Shown: piece by piece, positions 35,139-42,414 of the stretch
Numbering within the stretch: the first letter of the stretch is position 1
Layout: each line of letters begins with the position of its first letter
Assembly: GCF_003994855.1 (NCBI RefSeq)
Contig: NZ_CP034142.1
Span: 2,108,001-2,172,000 of the forward strand
DNA: 64,000 bases
Source: Marinobacter sp. NP-4(2019)
Lineage (GTDB): Bacteria > Pseudomonadota > Gammaproteobacteria > Pseudomonadales > Oleiphilaceae
Direction: 5' to 3'
Made by a program: the position numbers and the translations under genes
The notes under the pieces: generated by a model
The model's database searches: none
Told to the model about the DNA's origin: nothing
What the model saw: only the letters and a program-made list of their open reading frames with translations

Positions 35139-36392
35139 TCAGTGGGCGACGCCAGCAGCGCCGTGTTCATCGATCAGGGCGCCGTTGTGGAAACGGAACA
35201 TGGAGAACGGCTTGGCCAGTTCGTGGGCCTCGCCCTTCGCCAGGGTGGCGGCGAACACGTGACCGGACCCCGGGGTCGCCTTGAAGCCACCGGTGCCCCA
35301 TCCACAGTTGAAGAAGAGATTCTCAACCGGGGTATCGGAGATGATCGGGCAGGCATCCGGGCAGGTATCGACAATGCCGCCCCACTGGCGGTTCATCCGC
35401 ACCCGGCTGAACATCGGGAACATTTCGACGATGGCCTGCAGGGTGTGTTCGATGGTCGAGTAGGAGCCGCGCTGGCCGTATCCGTTATAACCGTCGATAC
35501 CGGCCCCGATCACCAGGTCGCCTTTGTCGGACTGGGAGATGTAGCCATGGACCTGGTTGGACATGACCACGGTATCCAGGATCGGCCGGATTGGCTCGGA
35601 TACCAGCGCCTGCAGCGGGTGGGATTCGATCGGCAAATTGAAACCGGCCATCTTGGCCAGTACACCGGAGTTACCGGCTACAACACAGCCGATACGATCG
35701 CCGTAGATGGCACCGTGCTGTTTGGTACTCACACCGATGGCCGCGCCGTCTTCGGTGATGATGTCGTTCACTTCGCACTGCTGGATCAGGTCCACGCCCA
35801 TGGCATCGGCGGCGCGGGCATAGCCCCAGGCCACCGCGTCATGACGGGCCACGCCGGCACGGGGTTGCCAGGAGGCACCGAGGATCGGATAACGGGCGTT
35901 GGCGGAGCAATTCAGTATCGGCACGATCTCCTGCACGCCCTGGGTGTCCAGGGCCTCACTGTCGATGCCGTTCAGACGGTTGGCGTTCACCCGGCGCTGG
36001 ATGTCGCGCATATCCTGCAGAGTGTGACCCAGGTTCAGCACGCCACGCTGTGAGAACATAACGTTGTAGTTCAATTCCTGGGACATGCCTTCCCACAGCT
36101 TCATTGCGTGCTCGTACAGCAGCGCCGCCTCGTCCCAGAGATAATTCGAGCGCACGATGGTGGTGTTCCGTGCCGTGTTGCCACCGCCCAGGTAACCCTT
36201 TTCGACGACGGCCACGTTGGTGATGTTGTGGACCTTGGCCAGATAGTAGGCTGTCGCCAGACCATGGCCACCGCCGCCAACGATGATGACATCGTATTTC
36301 TTTTTCGGTTTGGGATTGCGCCACACCCGCTGCCAGTTTTCATGGTGGGTCAGGGAATGTTTCAGCAGTCCGAATCCGGAATATTTCTGCAT
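35139..36392 (-). CDS. soxB: Sarcosine oxidase beta subunit
   Basis: A 417-residue flavoprotein of the DAO family. The FAD-binding motif is VIIVGGGGHGLATAYYLAK (about residues 36-54), followed by EKGYLGGGNTARNTT, where the covalent FMN-binding His and the FAD contacts lie in this family, and by the C-terminal WGGIVDTCPDACPIIS and CGWGTGGFKATPGSG. It holds the sarcosine-oxidising site and both FAD and covalent FMN. The ATG at 36392 has GAGGACC upstream. It is the first gene after the promoter with an operator at 36545-36573, so the sox operon has its own start site separate from glyA-sdaA. Confidence 0.95.
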   Translation of the reverse strand: MQKYSGFGLLKHSLTHHENWQRVWRNPKPKKKYDVIIVGGGGHGLATAYYLAKVHNITNVAVVEKGYLGGGNTARNTTIVRSNYLWDEAALLYEHAMKLWEGMSQELNYNVMFSQRGVLNLGHTLQDMRDIQRRVNANRLNGIDSEALDTQGVQEIVPILNCSANARYPILGASWQPRAGVARHDAVAWGYARAADAMGVDLIQQCEVNDIITEDGAAIGVSTKQHGAIYGDRIGCVVAGNSGVLAKMAGFNLPIESHPLQALVSEPIRPILDTVVMSNQVHGYISQSDKGDLVIGAGIDGYNGYGQRGSYSTIEHTLQAIVEMFPMFSRVRMNRQWGGIVDTCPDACPIISDTPVENLFFNCGWGTGGFKATPGSGHVFAATLAKGEAHELAKPFSMFRFHNGALIDEHGAAGVAH

Positions 36393-36508
36393 TGTTAGGT
36401 CCTCTTCGGTGGCAACCGTCTCTCTGGGTAAGCTGCTGGTTTCGCCGTCGGAATCGGCGCTCGTTTTCAAGACGTGTCCCGGCAGTTAATGCGGGACGGA
36501 TTGAAAGG

Positions 36509-36573
36509 ATGGTATGCGTACCACCACCTCATCATGTGCTCGCTCACGACACTCAGGTGAAGATTTGCGACAG
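36509..36573 (-). promoter_or_regulatory. Betaine-regulon type operator and promoter of the sox operon
   Basis: On the minus strand TGTCG half-sites lie at 36568-36572 and 36547-36551, exactly 21 bp apart. The proximal one is 37 bp (start to start) upstream of TACCAT (36509-36514), a -10 box. The plus-strand wording CACGACA-N11-ATTTGCGACAG is identical in outline to the glyA site and to the copy at 40.9 kb. The predicted transcript start near 36502 gives a leader of about 110 nt before soxB. Confidence 0.75.
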
Positions 36574-36597
36574 CGGGTAGGGCTGTCGCAGAGGTGG

Positions 36598-37980
36598 TCA
36601 GCATTCGATGACATTGACCGCCAGGCCTCCACGGGATGTCTCCTTGTATTTATCAAGCATATCCCGCCCGGTATCCCGCATGGTCCGGATCACTTTGTCC
36701 AGCGATACGAAGTGTTCGCCGTCGCCTCTGAGTGCCATCAAAGCAGCGTTGATCGCCTTGACGGCGCCGACCGCATTACGCTCAATGCAGGGCACCTGGA
36801 CCAGCCCGCCGATGGGGTCGCAGGTGAGCCCGAGGTGGTGTTCCATGCCGATCTCCGCCGCGTTCTCGACCTGTTCCGGCGTACCGCCCGTTACGGCCGC
36901 CAGGCCCGCTGCCGCCATTGCGCAGGCGGAGCCGACTTCACCCTGGCAGCCCACTTCCGCACCGGAAATCGAGGCATTTTCCTTGAACAGGATGCCGATG
37001 GCCGCCGCCGTCAACAGGAAGCGGATGACACCGTTCTCGCTGGCATTGGGGCACCAGTTCCAGTAGTAATGCAGCACCGCCGGTATGATGCCGGCAGCGC
37101 CATTGGTGGGAGCGGTCACCATGCGGCCACCGGCGGCGTTCTCTTCGTTCACCGCCAGTGCATAGAGATTGACCCAATCCATGGCGCTCAGCGAGGGCGT
37201 GATCAGGTCCATGCGATCGACTTCCATCAACGATGCGTGGAGCTTTGCCGCCCGCCGTTTAACCTTCAACCCGCCGGGCAGAATGCCTTCGTTGGTGATG
37301 CCGTTCTGTACGCACTCCTGCATCACTTGCCAGATATGCAGGATGCCTTCCCGGATCTCCACTTCGTTACGCCAGACCTTTTCGTTAGCCATCATCAGGT
37401 CGGAGATGGTCAGGTCGTGTTCCTTGCACTGGCGAAGCAGGTCGGTACCGCTCTTGAATGGGTAGGGCAGGGGTGTCTTGTCTTCCACGATCCGGTCCGC
37501 ACCGGCGGCTTTCTCATCAACCACGAAGCCGCCGCCTACCGAATAATAGGTGCGCTGACGCACCACCCCGCCTTTCTCATTGAAGGCGGTAAACATCATG
37601 CCGTTCGGATGGTAGGGCAGGGTTTCCTTACGGTGATAGGTGAGATCGGTTGCTTCATTGAAGGCAATGGGATGCTCCCTGAGCAGACGCAACTCTCCCT
37701 GGCTGCGGATCTCCTCCGTTCGGGGGAACAGAATCGCGGGGTCGACGGTTTCCGGGCTGTGGCCCTCGAGCCCGAGCAGCACGGCCGGGCCGGTACCATG
37801 ACCTTTGCCGGTCGCCCCCAGTGAGCCGTACAGCTGAATATCGACGCGAGCGACGCCGGCGAGTCCCTCGGCTTTCTTCAGGCCCCGGACAAACCGGCGA
37901 GCCGCCTGCATCGGACCTACAGTGTGGGAACTGGATGGACCGATACCGATTTTCAGCATATCAAACAGACTGATGGCCAC
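36598..37980 (-). CDS. sdaA: L-serine ammonia-lyase (iron-sulfur type)
   Basis: A 460-residue serine dehydratase. The N-terminus (ISLFDMLKIGIGPSSSHTVG) and QLYGSLGATGKGHGTG are the beta domain; the alpha domain has GSACAMAAAGLAAVTGG and LTCDPIGGLVQVPCIERN, whose cysteines hold the [4Fe-4S] cluster. It converts serine to pyruvate and ammonia. I use the GTG at 37980, which begins the family-typical VAISLFD and follows GAGGAG; an ATG at 38022 would overlap glyA. The order glyA-sdaA makes the glycine from sarcosine flow to serine and pyruvate. It is one of several Sda paralogues that such bacteria usually have. Confidence 0.93.
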   Translation of the reverse strand: MAISLFDMLKIGIGPSSSHTVGPMQAARRFVRGLKKAEGLAGVARVDIQLYGSLGATGKGHGTGPAVLLGLEGHSPETVDPAILFPRTEEIRSQGELRLLREHPIAFNEATDLTYHRKETLPYHPNGMMFTAFNEKGGVVRQRTYYSVGGGFVVDEKAAGADRIVEDKTPLPYPFKSGTDLLRQCKEHDLTISDLMMANEKVWRNEVEIREGILHIWQVMQECVQNGITNEGILPGGLKVKRRAAKLHASLMEVDRMDLITPSLSAMDWVNLYALAVNEENAAGGRMVTAPTNGAAGIIPAVLHYYWNWCPNASENGVIRFLLTAAAIGILFKENASISGAEVGCQGEVGSACAMAAAGLAAVTGGTPEQVENAAEIGMEHHLGLTCDPIGGLVQVPCIERNAVGAVKAINAALMALRGDGEHFVSLDKVIRTMRDTGRDMLDKYKETSRGGLAVNVIEC

Positions 37981-37994
37981 GGGTAACTCTCTCC

Positions 37995-39257
37995 TCAACC
38001 GTACGCCGGAAAATCCCGGCACAACTGATCAACTTTCCCTCGGACCGCACCAATAGTGGAGGCGGCATTGCCGTCCTGCAGGTCATCCAGAATATCGGCG
38101 ATCCAGCCGGCCAGGGTGCGGGATTCAGGCTCTTTCAGACCACGGGTGGTAATCACCGGTGAACCGATGCGAAGCCCGGAAGTGACAAATGGCGACTGGG
38201 GGTCGTTCGGTACCGCGTTCTTGTTCACGGTGATGTGCGCCTCACCCAACGCCGCATCGGCTTCCTTGCCTGTCAGCCCCTGCTTGACCAGGCTGAGCAG
38301 GAACAGGTGATTGTCGGTACCGCCGGACACGACGTCGTAACCGCGCTCGATAAATACCTCGGCCATGGCCTGGGCATTACGGACAACCTGTTGCTGATAG
38401 CTCTGGAACTCTGGTTCGGCGGCTTCCTTGAACGCCACTGCCTTGGCCGCGATAACGTGCATCAGCGGGCCGCCCTGGCCGGCCGGGAAAACCGCCGAAT
38501 TGAATTTCTTTTCCAGGTCTGGCTGGCCCCGGGACAGGATCAGACCACCCCGTGGCCCCCGCAGGGTTTTGTGAGTGGTGGTGGTTACCACGTGGGCGTG
38601 GGGCAGAGGGTTGGGGTAGACGCCAGCGGCAACCAGGCCGGCAACGTGCGCCATATCCACCATCAGGTAAGCGCCGACGGCATCGGCAATCTCACGGAAA
38701 CGCGCCCAATCGACAACACGGGAATAGGCCGAGAAACCAGCGACAATCATGCCCGGCTTGTGTTCCTTTGCCAGTGCTTCGACCTGATCGTAGTCGATCT
38801 CGCCTGTGGATTCGTTCAGGCCATACTGAACGGCGTTATAAATCTTGCCGGAGAAGCTGACGTGGGCGCCGTGTGTCAGGTGGCCACCATGGGCCAGGCT
38901 CATACCCAGTACGGTATCGCCCGGGTTCAGCAGGGCCATGTACACCGCCGCGTTGGCCTGGGAGCCGGAATGTGGCTGTACATTGACGTAGTCGGCACCG
39001 AACAGCGCCTTGGCACGGTCGATCGCCAGTTGCTCGACCCGGTCGACGTGTTCGCAGCCGCCGTAGTAGCGCTTGGCCGGATAGCCTTCGGCGTATTTGT
39101 TGGTCAGGCAAGACCCCTGGGCTTCCATCACCACCGGGCTGGTGTAGTTCTCGGAAGCAATCAGTTCCAGATGGTCTTCCTGGCGCGCCGCCTCGTCCTG
39201 CATGGCCGCCCAGAGAGTTTCGTCGTATGAGGAAAGCGTTGTTGTTTTGCTGAACAT
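37995..39257 (-). CDS. glyA: Serine hydroxymethyltransferase
   Basis: A 420-residue GlyA. The PLP lysine is in TTTTHKTLRGPRGG (about residue 229), and HSGSQANAAVYMALLNPGD and LMVDMAHVAGLVAAG are typical. It makes serine from glycine and 5,10-methylene-THF, both of which are products of the sarcosine oxidase encoded downstream. This is probably a second, betaine-dedicated GlyA beside a housekeeping copy. AGGAATCTCAGCC precedes the ATG. Its promoter and operator lie at 39318-39381, and the same leader sequence is duplicated at 40811-40937. Confidence 0.96.
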   Translation of the reverse strand: MFSKTTTLSSYDETLWAAMQDEAARQEDHLELIASENYTSPVVMEAQGSCLTNKYAEGYPAKRYYGGCEHVDRVEQLAIDRAKALFGADYVNVQPHSGSQANAAVYMALLNPGDTVLGMSLAHGGHLTHGAHVSFSGKIYNAVQYGLNESTGEIDYDQVEALAKEHKPGMIVAGFSAYSRVVDWARFREIADAVGAYLMVDMAHVAGLVAAGVYPNPLPHAHVVTTTTHKTLRGPRGGLILSRGQPDLEKKFNSAVFPAGQGGPLMHVIAAKAVAFKEAAEPEFQSYQQQVVRNAQAMAEVFIERGYDVVSGGTDNHLFLLSLVKQGLTGKEADAALGEAHITVNKNAVPNDPQSPFVTSGLRIGSPVITTRGLKEPESRTLAGWIADILDDLQDGNAASTIGAVRGKVDQLCRDFPAYG

Positions 39258-39317
39258 GGCTGAGATTCCTGATAGTGAAAACAGACCTGACGGATCAGGT
39301 GTGGGTTATCAGGAGGG

Positions 39318-39382
39318 ATAGTAGGCCCGATGGCGGATGTCGGTCTGCTCGGGCACGACATGGGATCGAGAATTTGCGACAG
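39318..39382 (-). promoter_or_regulatory. Betaine-regulon type operator and promoter of glyA-sdaA
   Basis: Minus-strand TGTCG half-sites lie at 39377-39381 and 39356-39360 (21-bp period). TACTAT at 39318-39323 is 37 bp from the proximal half-site. The plus-strand wording CACGACA-N11-ATTTGCGACAG is shared with the sox and 40.9-kb sites. The transcript should start near 39311, 54 bases before glyA. Confidence 0.78.
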
Positions 39383-39418
39383 AAACCTGCTGCACACCAC
39401 GAACTAAATCTCGAAACA

Positions 39419-40438
39419 CTATTGCCGGTTATGTCTGGCCTCGGATGGCGTTATGCCGTAGTAGTCCTTGAAACAGTTGCTGAAATGACTGCTACTGACA
39501 AAGCCGCTTGCCAGGGAGATGTTCAGGATGCTCCGGTTGGTCTGCATGAGCAGGCGTCGGGCATGGACCAGTCTGAGCTCCAGGTAGTACCGCGACGGTG
39601 ATGTGTCCAGGTGGTTCTGAAACAGGCGCTCCACCTGTCGTCGGGAAATATTGGCACATTCCGACAGTTCCAGGAGGGAGAGCGGTTCTTCGATGTTGGC
39701 CCGCATCAGCGCCAGTAACGTCTGCAATGCTTCCGGAAGGGTCGGATCGTCACCCATATTCAGTGGCATTGGGCCTACCTGCTCGGCAACCTGATCACAG
39801 CTCAGGATTTCGCGTACCGCGCGAACAATGTGCGGGTTGTGCAGCAGCTCACCAATCAACTTCAGCATCATCTCCAGCGCACTGACCGGGCCGGCGCAGG
39901 TGGCGTGGTGGTCCTCGATCTCGTAAGCATTGGTGGACACCTTCACGTTCGGGAAATTTTCACGCACGTAGGCATGGTTGTCCGGGTGCAGAGCGCAGGC
40001 ATGGTGTTCCATAAGTCCTGCCTGAACCAGGGACACGCCTCCGTTCCATAATCCGCCCAGACGAATGCCTTTTTGATTGGCTGTTCTCAGGGTATTCAGC
40101 AGGTAGGGTTCCGGGTCCAGCTGGCTGCGATAGCCACCGCAGACAATCAGCATGTCGACATGCCCTGGTTTGATCGCCAGGGAATCCAGAGTGGTCCCGG
40201 TGGACACCTCGATTCCGAGGTCGCTGAGCACGGTCCGGCTTCCGGTCCCGACAGTGAAGTGCTCGAACACCGGCTCCGGCGTGATCAGGTTTGTCGTCAC
40301 CAGCGTATCAACGGCGGCAGTAAAGGTAACCATGGAAAAGTGCTCTCGCAGGATAAAACCGATGCGCAGCGGTGTCTTTACACGGGGCTCCCCGGGTAGG
40401 GTGCCGGGGCTTTTGGATGGCGCTGATTTAGAAGTCAT
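39419..40438 (-). CDS. GlxA-type AraC regulator (DJ-1/PfpI domain), betaine/sarcosine locus
   Basis: A 339-residue regulator with an N-terminal DJ-1/PfpI-like domain (LRIGFILREHFSMVTFTAAV, MLIVCGGYRS) that lacks the catalytic Cys context of real amidases, and a C-terminal AraC domain (LSLLELSECANISRRQVERL, SILNISLASGFVSSSHFSNC). GbdR and SouR of Pseudomonas, which respond to betaine/dimethylglycine and sarcosine, belong to this family. Its place just upstream of glyA-sdaA-sox suggests a sarcosine- or betaine-type signal. Which of the two GlxA-type proteins in this window reads the shared operators cannot be decided here. The start could also be the ATG at 40459. Confidence 0.85.
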   Translation of the reverse strand: MTSKSAPSKSPGTLPGEPRVKTPLRIGFILREHFSMVTFTAAVDTLVTTNLITPEPVFEHFTVGTGSRTVLSDLGIEVSTGTTLDSLAIKPGHVDMLIVCGGYRSQLDPEPYLLNTLRTANQKGIRLGGLWNGGVSLVQAGLMEHHACALHPDNHAYVRENFPNVKVSTNAYEIEDHHATCAGPVSALEMMLKLIGELLHNPHIVRAVREILSCDQVAEQVGPMPLNMGDDPTLPEALQTLLALMRANIEEPLSLLELSECANISRRQVERLFQNHLDTSPSRYYLELRLVHARRLLMQTNRSILNISLASGFVSSSHFSNCFKDYYGITPSEARHNRQ

Positions 40439-40492
40439 ATGGCTGGCCCATACCACCATGCCCGAATATCAGGTTCTGCAGGTCCTCGCGAT

Positions 40493-40669
40493 TCATCGAT
40501 ATTGCCTAAGAAACCGGTTTGCATGAATGTCTCGAATGGATTGCAGCACGCCACGCCATTCCAGTTTGGAGAGGGCAAGGTTGCACGAGGTGACTAGCCG
40601 CAAGGGGGCCGCCGAGGCGGTACTGAGCAGGGTGAATAGCAGAAAACAGGAGGTAAGGAATTTCTTCAT
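40493..40669 (-). CDS. Possible 58-residue exported peptide
   Basis: A 58-codon frame starts at the ATG at 40669. It begins with a good signal peptide (MKKFLTSCFLLFTLLSTASA, cut before APLRL) and continues with LVTSCNLALSKLEWRG and a basic tail (RDIHANRFLRQYR). The codon choice is that of the neighbours. I do not recognise it. It could be a real small secreted protein or the front end of a truncated binding-protein gene. It lies between a terminator (40751-40802) and the GlxA-type regulator gene, 54 bp before the latter, with no strong ribosome binding site. Confidence 0.45.
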   Translation of the reverse strand: MKKFLTSCFLLFTLLSTASAAPLRLVTSCNLALSKLEWRGVLQSIRDIHANRFLRQYR

Positions 40670-40750
40670 ATTGGTACCCGTTATTCAGTCGAAGCTGAAA
40701 AAAGGTCCTATAGAGGCAGTCCGTTACCGTTCACGAAGAACCCGTCTTCA

Positions 40751-40802
40751 GGAAAGAAAAAGGACGGGGTATCCACTTGGGTCCGGAAAGCTTAACCCCG
40801 TC
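40751..40802 (-). terminator. Intrinsic terminator on the minus strand
   Basis: Read on the minus strand, GACGGGGT pairs with ACCCCGTC across a 24-base loop and is followed at once by CTTTTTCTTT. There is no T run on the plus strand. The only promoter seen upstream on this strand is the betaine-regulon type one at 40873-40937, so this terminator ends that transcript. Confidence 0.7.
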
Positions 40803-40866
40803 AATATGGACATGGCTGAGATTCTCGATGGTAAAAGCAAATGATGGCTCAGGCGTTGATTAGTTT
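40751..40866 (-). ncRNA. Predicted short betaine-regulated transcript (small RNA or 21-codon ORF)
   Basis: A promoter with a full operator at 40873-40937 and an intrinsic terminator at 40751-40802 bracket about 115 nt. Inside, an ATG at 40813 in a glyA-like translation start (AATCTCAGCCATG) opens a 21-codon frame (MSILTGLSFPDPSGYPVLFL plus one Ser) ending in the U tract. The leader up to that ATG is homologous to the glyA leader. Product could be a small RNA, a micro-protein, or a remnant of a glyA duplication. Confidence 0.4.
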
Positions 40867-40872
40867 GAAGGC

Positions 40873-40937
40873 ATAGTAGGCCCGATGACGGATGTTGACC
40901 TGCTCGGGCACGACATGGGCGGAATGATTTGCGACAG
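40873..40937 (-). promoter_or_regulatory. Betaine-regulon type operator and promoter, duplicate of the glyA promoter
   Basis: Minus-strand TGTCG half-sites lie at 40932-40936 and 40911-40915 (21-bp period), and TACTAT at 40873-40878 is 37 bp from the proximal one. The sequence between half-site and -10 box is almost the same as in front of glyA. It points toward the terminator at 40751, not toward fdhA. Confidence 0.73.
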
Positions 40938-40984
40938 GGAGTAGTGGAGGCGGGTGAGGCGCTTCCACCTTAGGGTGTTGTCCT

Positions 40985-41047
40985 TGTCATGCGTAAGAAG
41001 AAATCTGTCGTTTACAGGCATGTGTCCCACGGCCGGGTGTTTAAAGT
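40985..41047 (+). promoter_or_regulatory. Betaine-regulon type operator and promoter of fdhA
   Basis: Plus-strand TGTCA (40985-40989) and TGTCG (41006-41010) are 21 bp apart. A -10-like TAAAGT at 41042-41047 is 36 bp from the proximal half-site. The geometry matches the minus-strand sites of glyA and sox. Confidence 0.65.
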
Positions 41048-41094
41048 AGGGAGGGCACTTCCACCAGAACAGCACGACATAGAAGGAAGATACA

Positions 41095-42294
41095 ATGACA
41101 AGCAACGCATCCAACCGTGGGGTGGTATACCAGGGCCCCGGCCAGGTCTCCGTAGAATCCATCGCCTTTCCCAAACTTGCCCTTGGCAAACGACGCTGTG
41201 ACCACGGCGTAATCTTGAAAGTACTGACAACCAATATCTGTGGTTCCGACCAACATATGGTGCGTGGTCGCACCACCGCGCCCCAGGGCCTGGTGCTCGG
41301 CCATGAAATTACCGGCCAGATTATCGAATGCGGCCGGGACGTTGAATTCCTTGAAGTAGGCGACATCGTTTCCGTACCCTTCAATATCGCCTGCGGCCGC
41401 TGCCGCAACTGCAAGGAAGGCCGCACTGGCATCTGCCTGAACGTTAACCCCGCCCGTCCCGGAGCCGCCTACGGCTACGTGGACATGGGTGGCTGGGTCG
41501 GCGGCCAGGCCGAATACGTCATGGTCCCGTACGCTGACTTCAACCTGCTGAAGTTTCCCAATTCAGACCAGGCCATGGAGAAGATCAAGGACCTCACGCT
41601 CCTGTCCGACATCTTCCCCACCGGTTTCCACGGCTGTGTTACCGCCGGCGTCGGCCCCGGTTCCACCGTCTACATCGCCGGTGCAGGTCCGGTCGGCCTG
41701 GCAGCGGCGGTCAGTGCCCAGTTGCTCGGCGCCGCCTGCGTCATCGTCGGTGACATGATCGACGAACGTCTCGACCAGGCCCGCAGCTTCGGCTGTGAAG
41801 CCATTGACCTGAAGCAGGATGCTGAACTGCCCGAATTGCTCGAGCAAGTCCTCGGCGAGCCGGAAGTTGACTGCTTCGTCGACTGTGTCGGCTTCGAAGC
41901 CCATGCCTGCGGCCACCATCACCATCACGAGCAACCAGCGACGGTGCTGAACTCCGCGATGCAGGTGACCCGTGCCGGTGGTGAGATCGGTATTCCCGGT
42001 TTGTATGTGACTGAAGATCCCGGCGCCGCCGAAGAATCCGCCAAGCATGGTGCGCTGAGCATGCGTTTTGGCCTCGGGTGGGCCAAGTCTCATTCCTTCC
42101 ACACCGGTCAGTGCCCGGTCATGAAGTATCACCGCCAGCTGATGCAGGCCATTCTGTTCGAGCGCGTTGATATCGCCAGCGCGGTAAACGTGCAGATGAT
42201 CAGCCTCGATCAGGCGCCCAAGGGGTACGCCGACTTTGACGGCGGTGCGGCCAAGAAGTTTGTGATCGATCCGCACGCATCAGTGGCTGCCTGA
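41095..42294 (+). CDS. fdhA: Glutathione-independent, zinc-dependent formaldehyde dehydrogenase
   Basis: A 399-residue medium-chain zinc dehydrogenase of the Pseudomonas putida FdhA type. Catalytic zinc residues lie in TNICGSDQHMVRG and HEITGQIIECGRDVEF, and structural zinc Cys residues in ACGRCRNCKEGRTGICLN. The cofactor fold is VYIAGAGPVGLAAAVSAQL. A His-rich loop (CGHHHHHEQPA, about residue 278) is unusual but common in this subgroup. It oxidises the formaldehyde released by betaine and dimethylglycine demethylation to formate, making NADH, without glutathione. It is divergent from the glyA-side regulator region and has its own operator at 40985. Confidence 0.94.
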   Translation: MTSNASNRGVVYQGPGQVSVESIAFPKLALGKRRCDHGVILKVLTTNICGSDQHMVRGRTTAPQGLVLGHEITGQIIECGRDVEFLEVGDIVSVPFNIACGRCRNCKEGRTGICLNVNPARPGAAYGYVDMGGWVGGQAEYVMVPYADFNLLKFPNSDQAMEKIKDLTLLSDIFPTGFHGCVTAGVGPGSTVYIAGAGPVGLAAAVSAQLLGAACVIVGDMIDERLDQARSFGCEAIDLKQDAELPELLEQVLGEPEVDCFVDCVGFEAHACGHHHHHEQPATVLNSAMQVTRAGGEIGIPGLYVTEDPGAAEESAKHGALSMRFGLGWAKSHSFHTGQCPVMKYHRQLMQAILFERVDIASAVNVQMISLDQAPKGYADFDGGAAKKFVIDPHASVAA

Positions 42295-42318
42295 CATCAG
42301 CCTTGGTTGATTGATCGA

Positions 42319-42349
42319 CGCGGGGCCGCCCTGTCAACGGCACCCCGCG
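42319..42349. terminator. Hairpin after fdhA
   Basis: CGCGGGG (42319-42325) pairs with CCCCGCG (42343-42349), with CCG/CGG inside. Only a weak T run (TTCTT) follows. Confidence 0.5.
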
Positions 42350-42414
42350 TTCTTGCCAGCCTGACGCTTCCCACAATCAACAATGCCCCCACTAAAACAC
42401 GGGCCAAATAAACA

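Noticed and set aside
38235..39230. A 331-codon plus-strand frame opposite glyA
   Set aside because: Antisense shadow; GlyA is complete with its PLP lysine motif.
39258..39418. A glycine riboswitch in front of glyA
   Set aside because: The leader is only about 54 nt and does not show the paired glycine aptamer cores; the regulation seen is by an operator.
40527..40844. A 105-codon plus-strand frame in the glyA regulator-fdhA gap
   Set aside because: It lies over the terminator, the small exported frame and the glyA-like leader of the other strand, has an Arg/Lys-rich composition without a fold signal, and no ribosome binding site.
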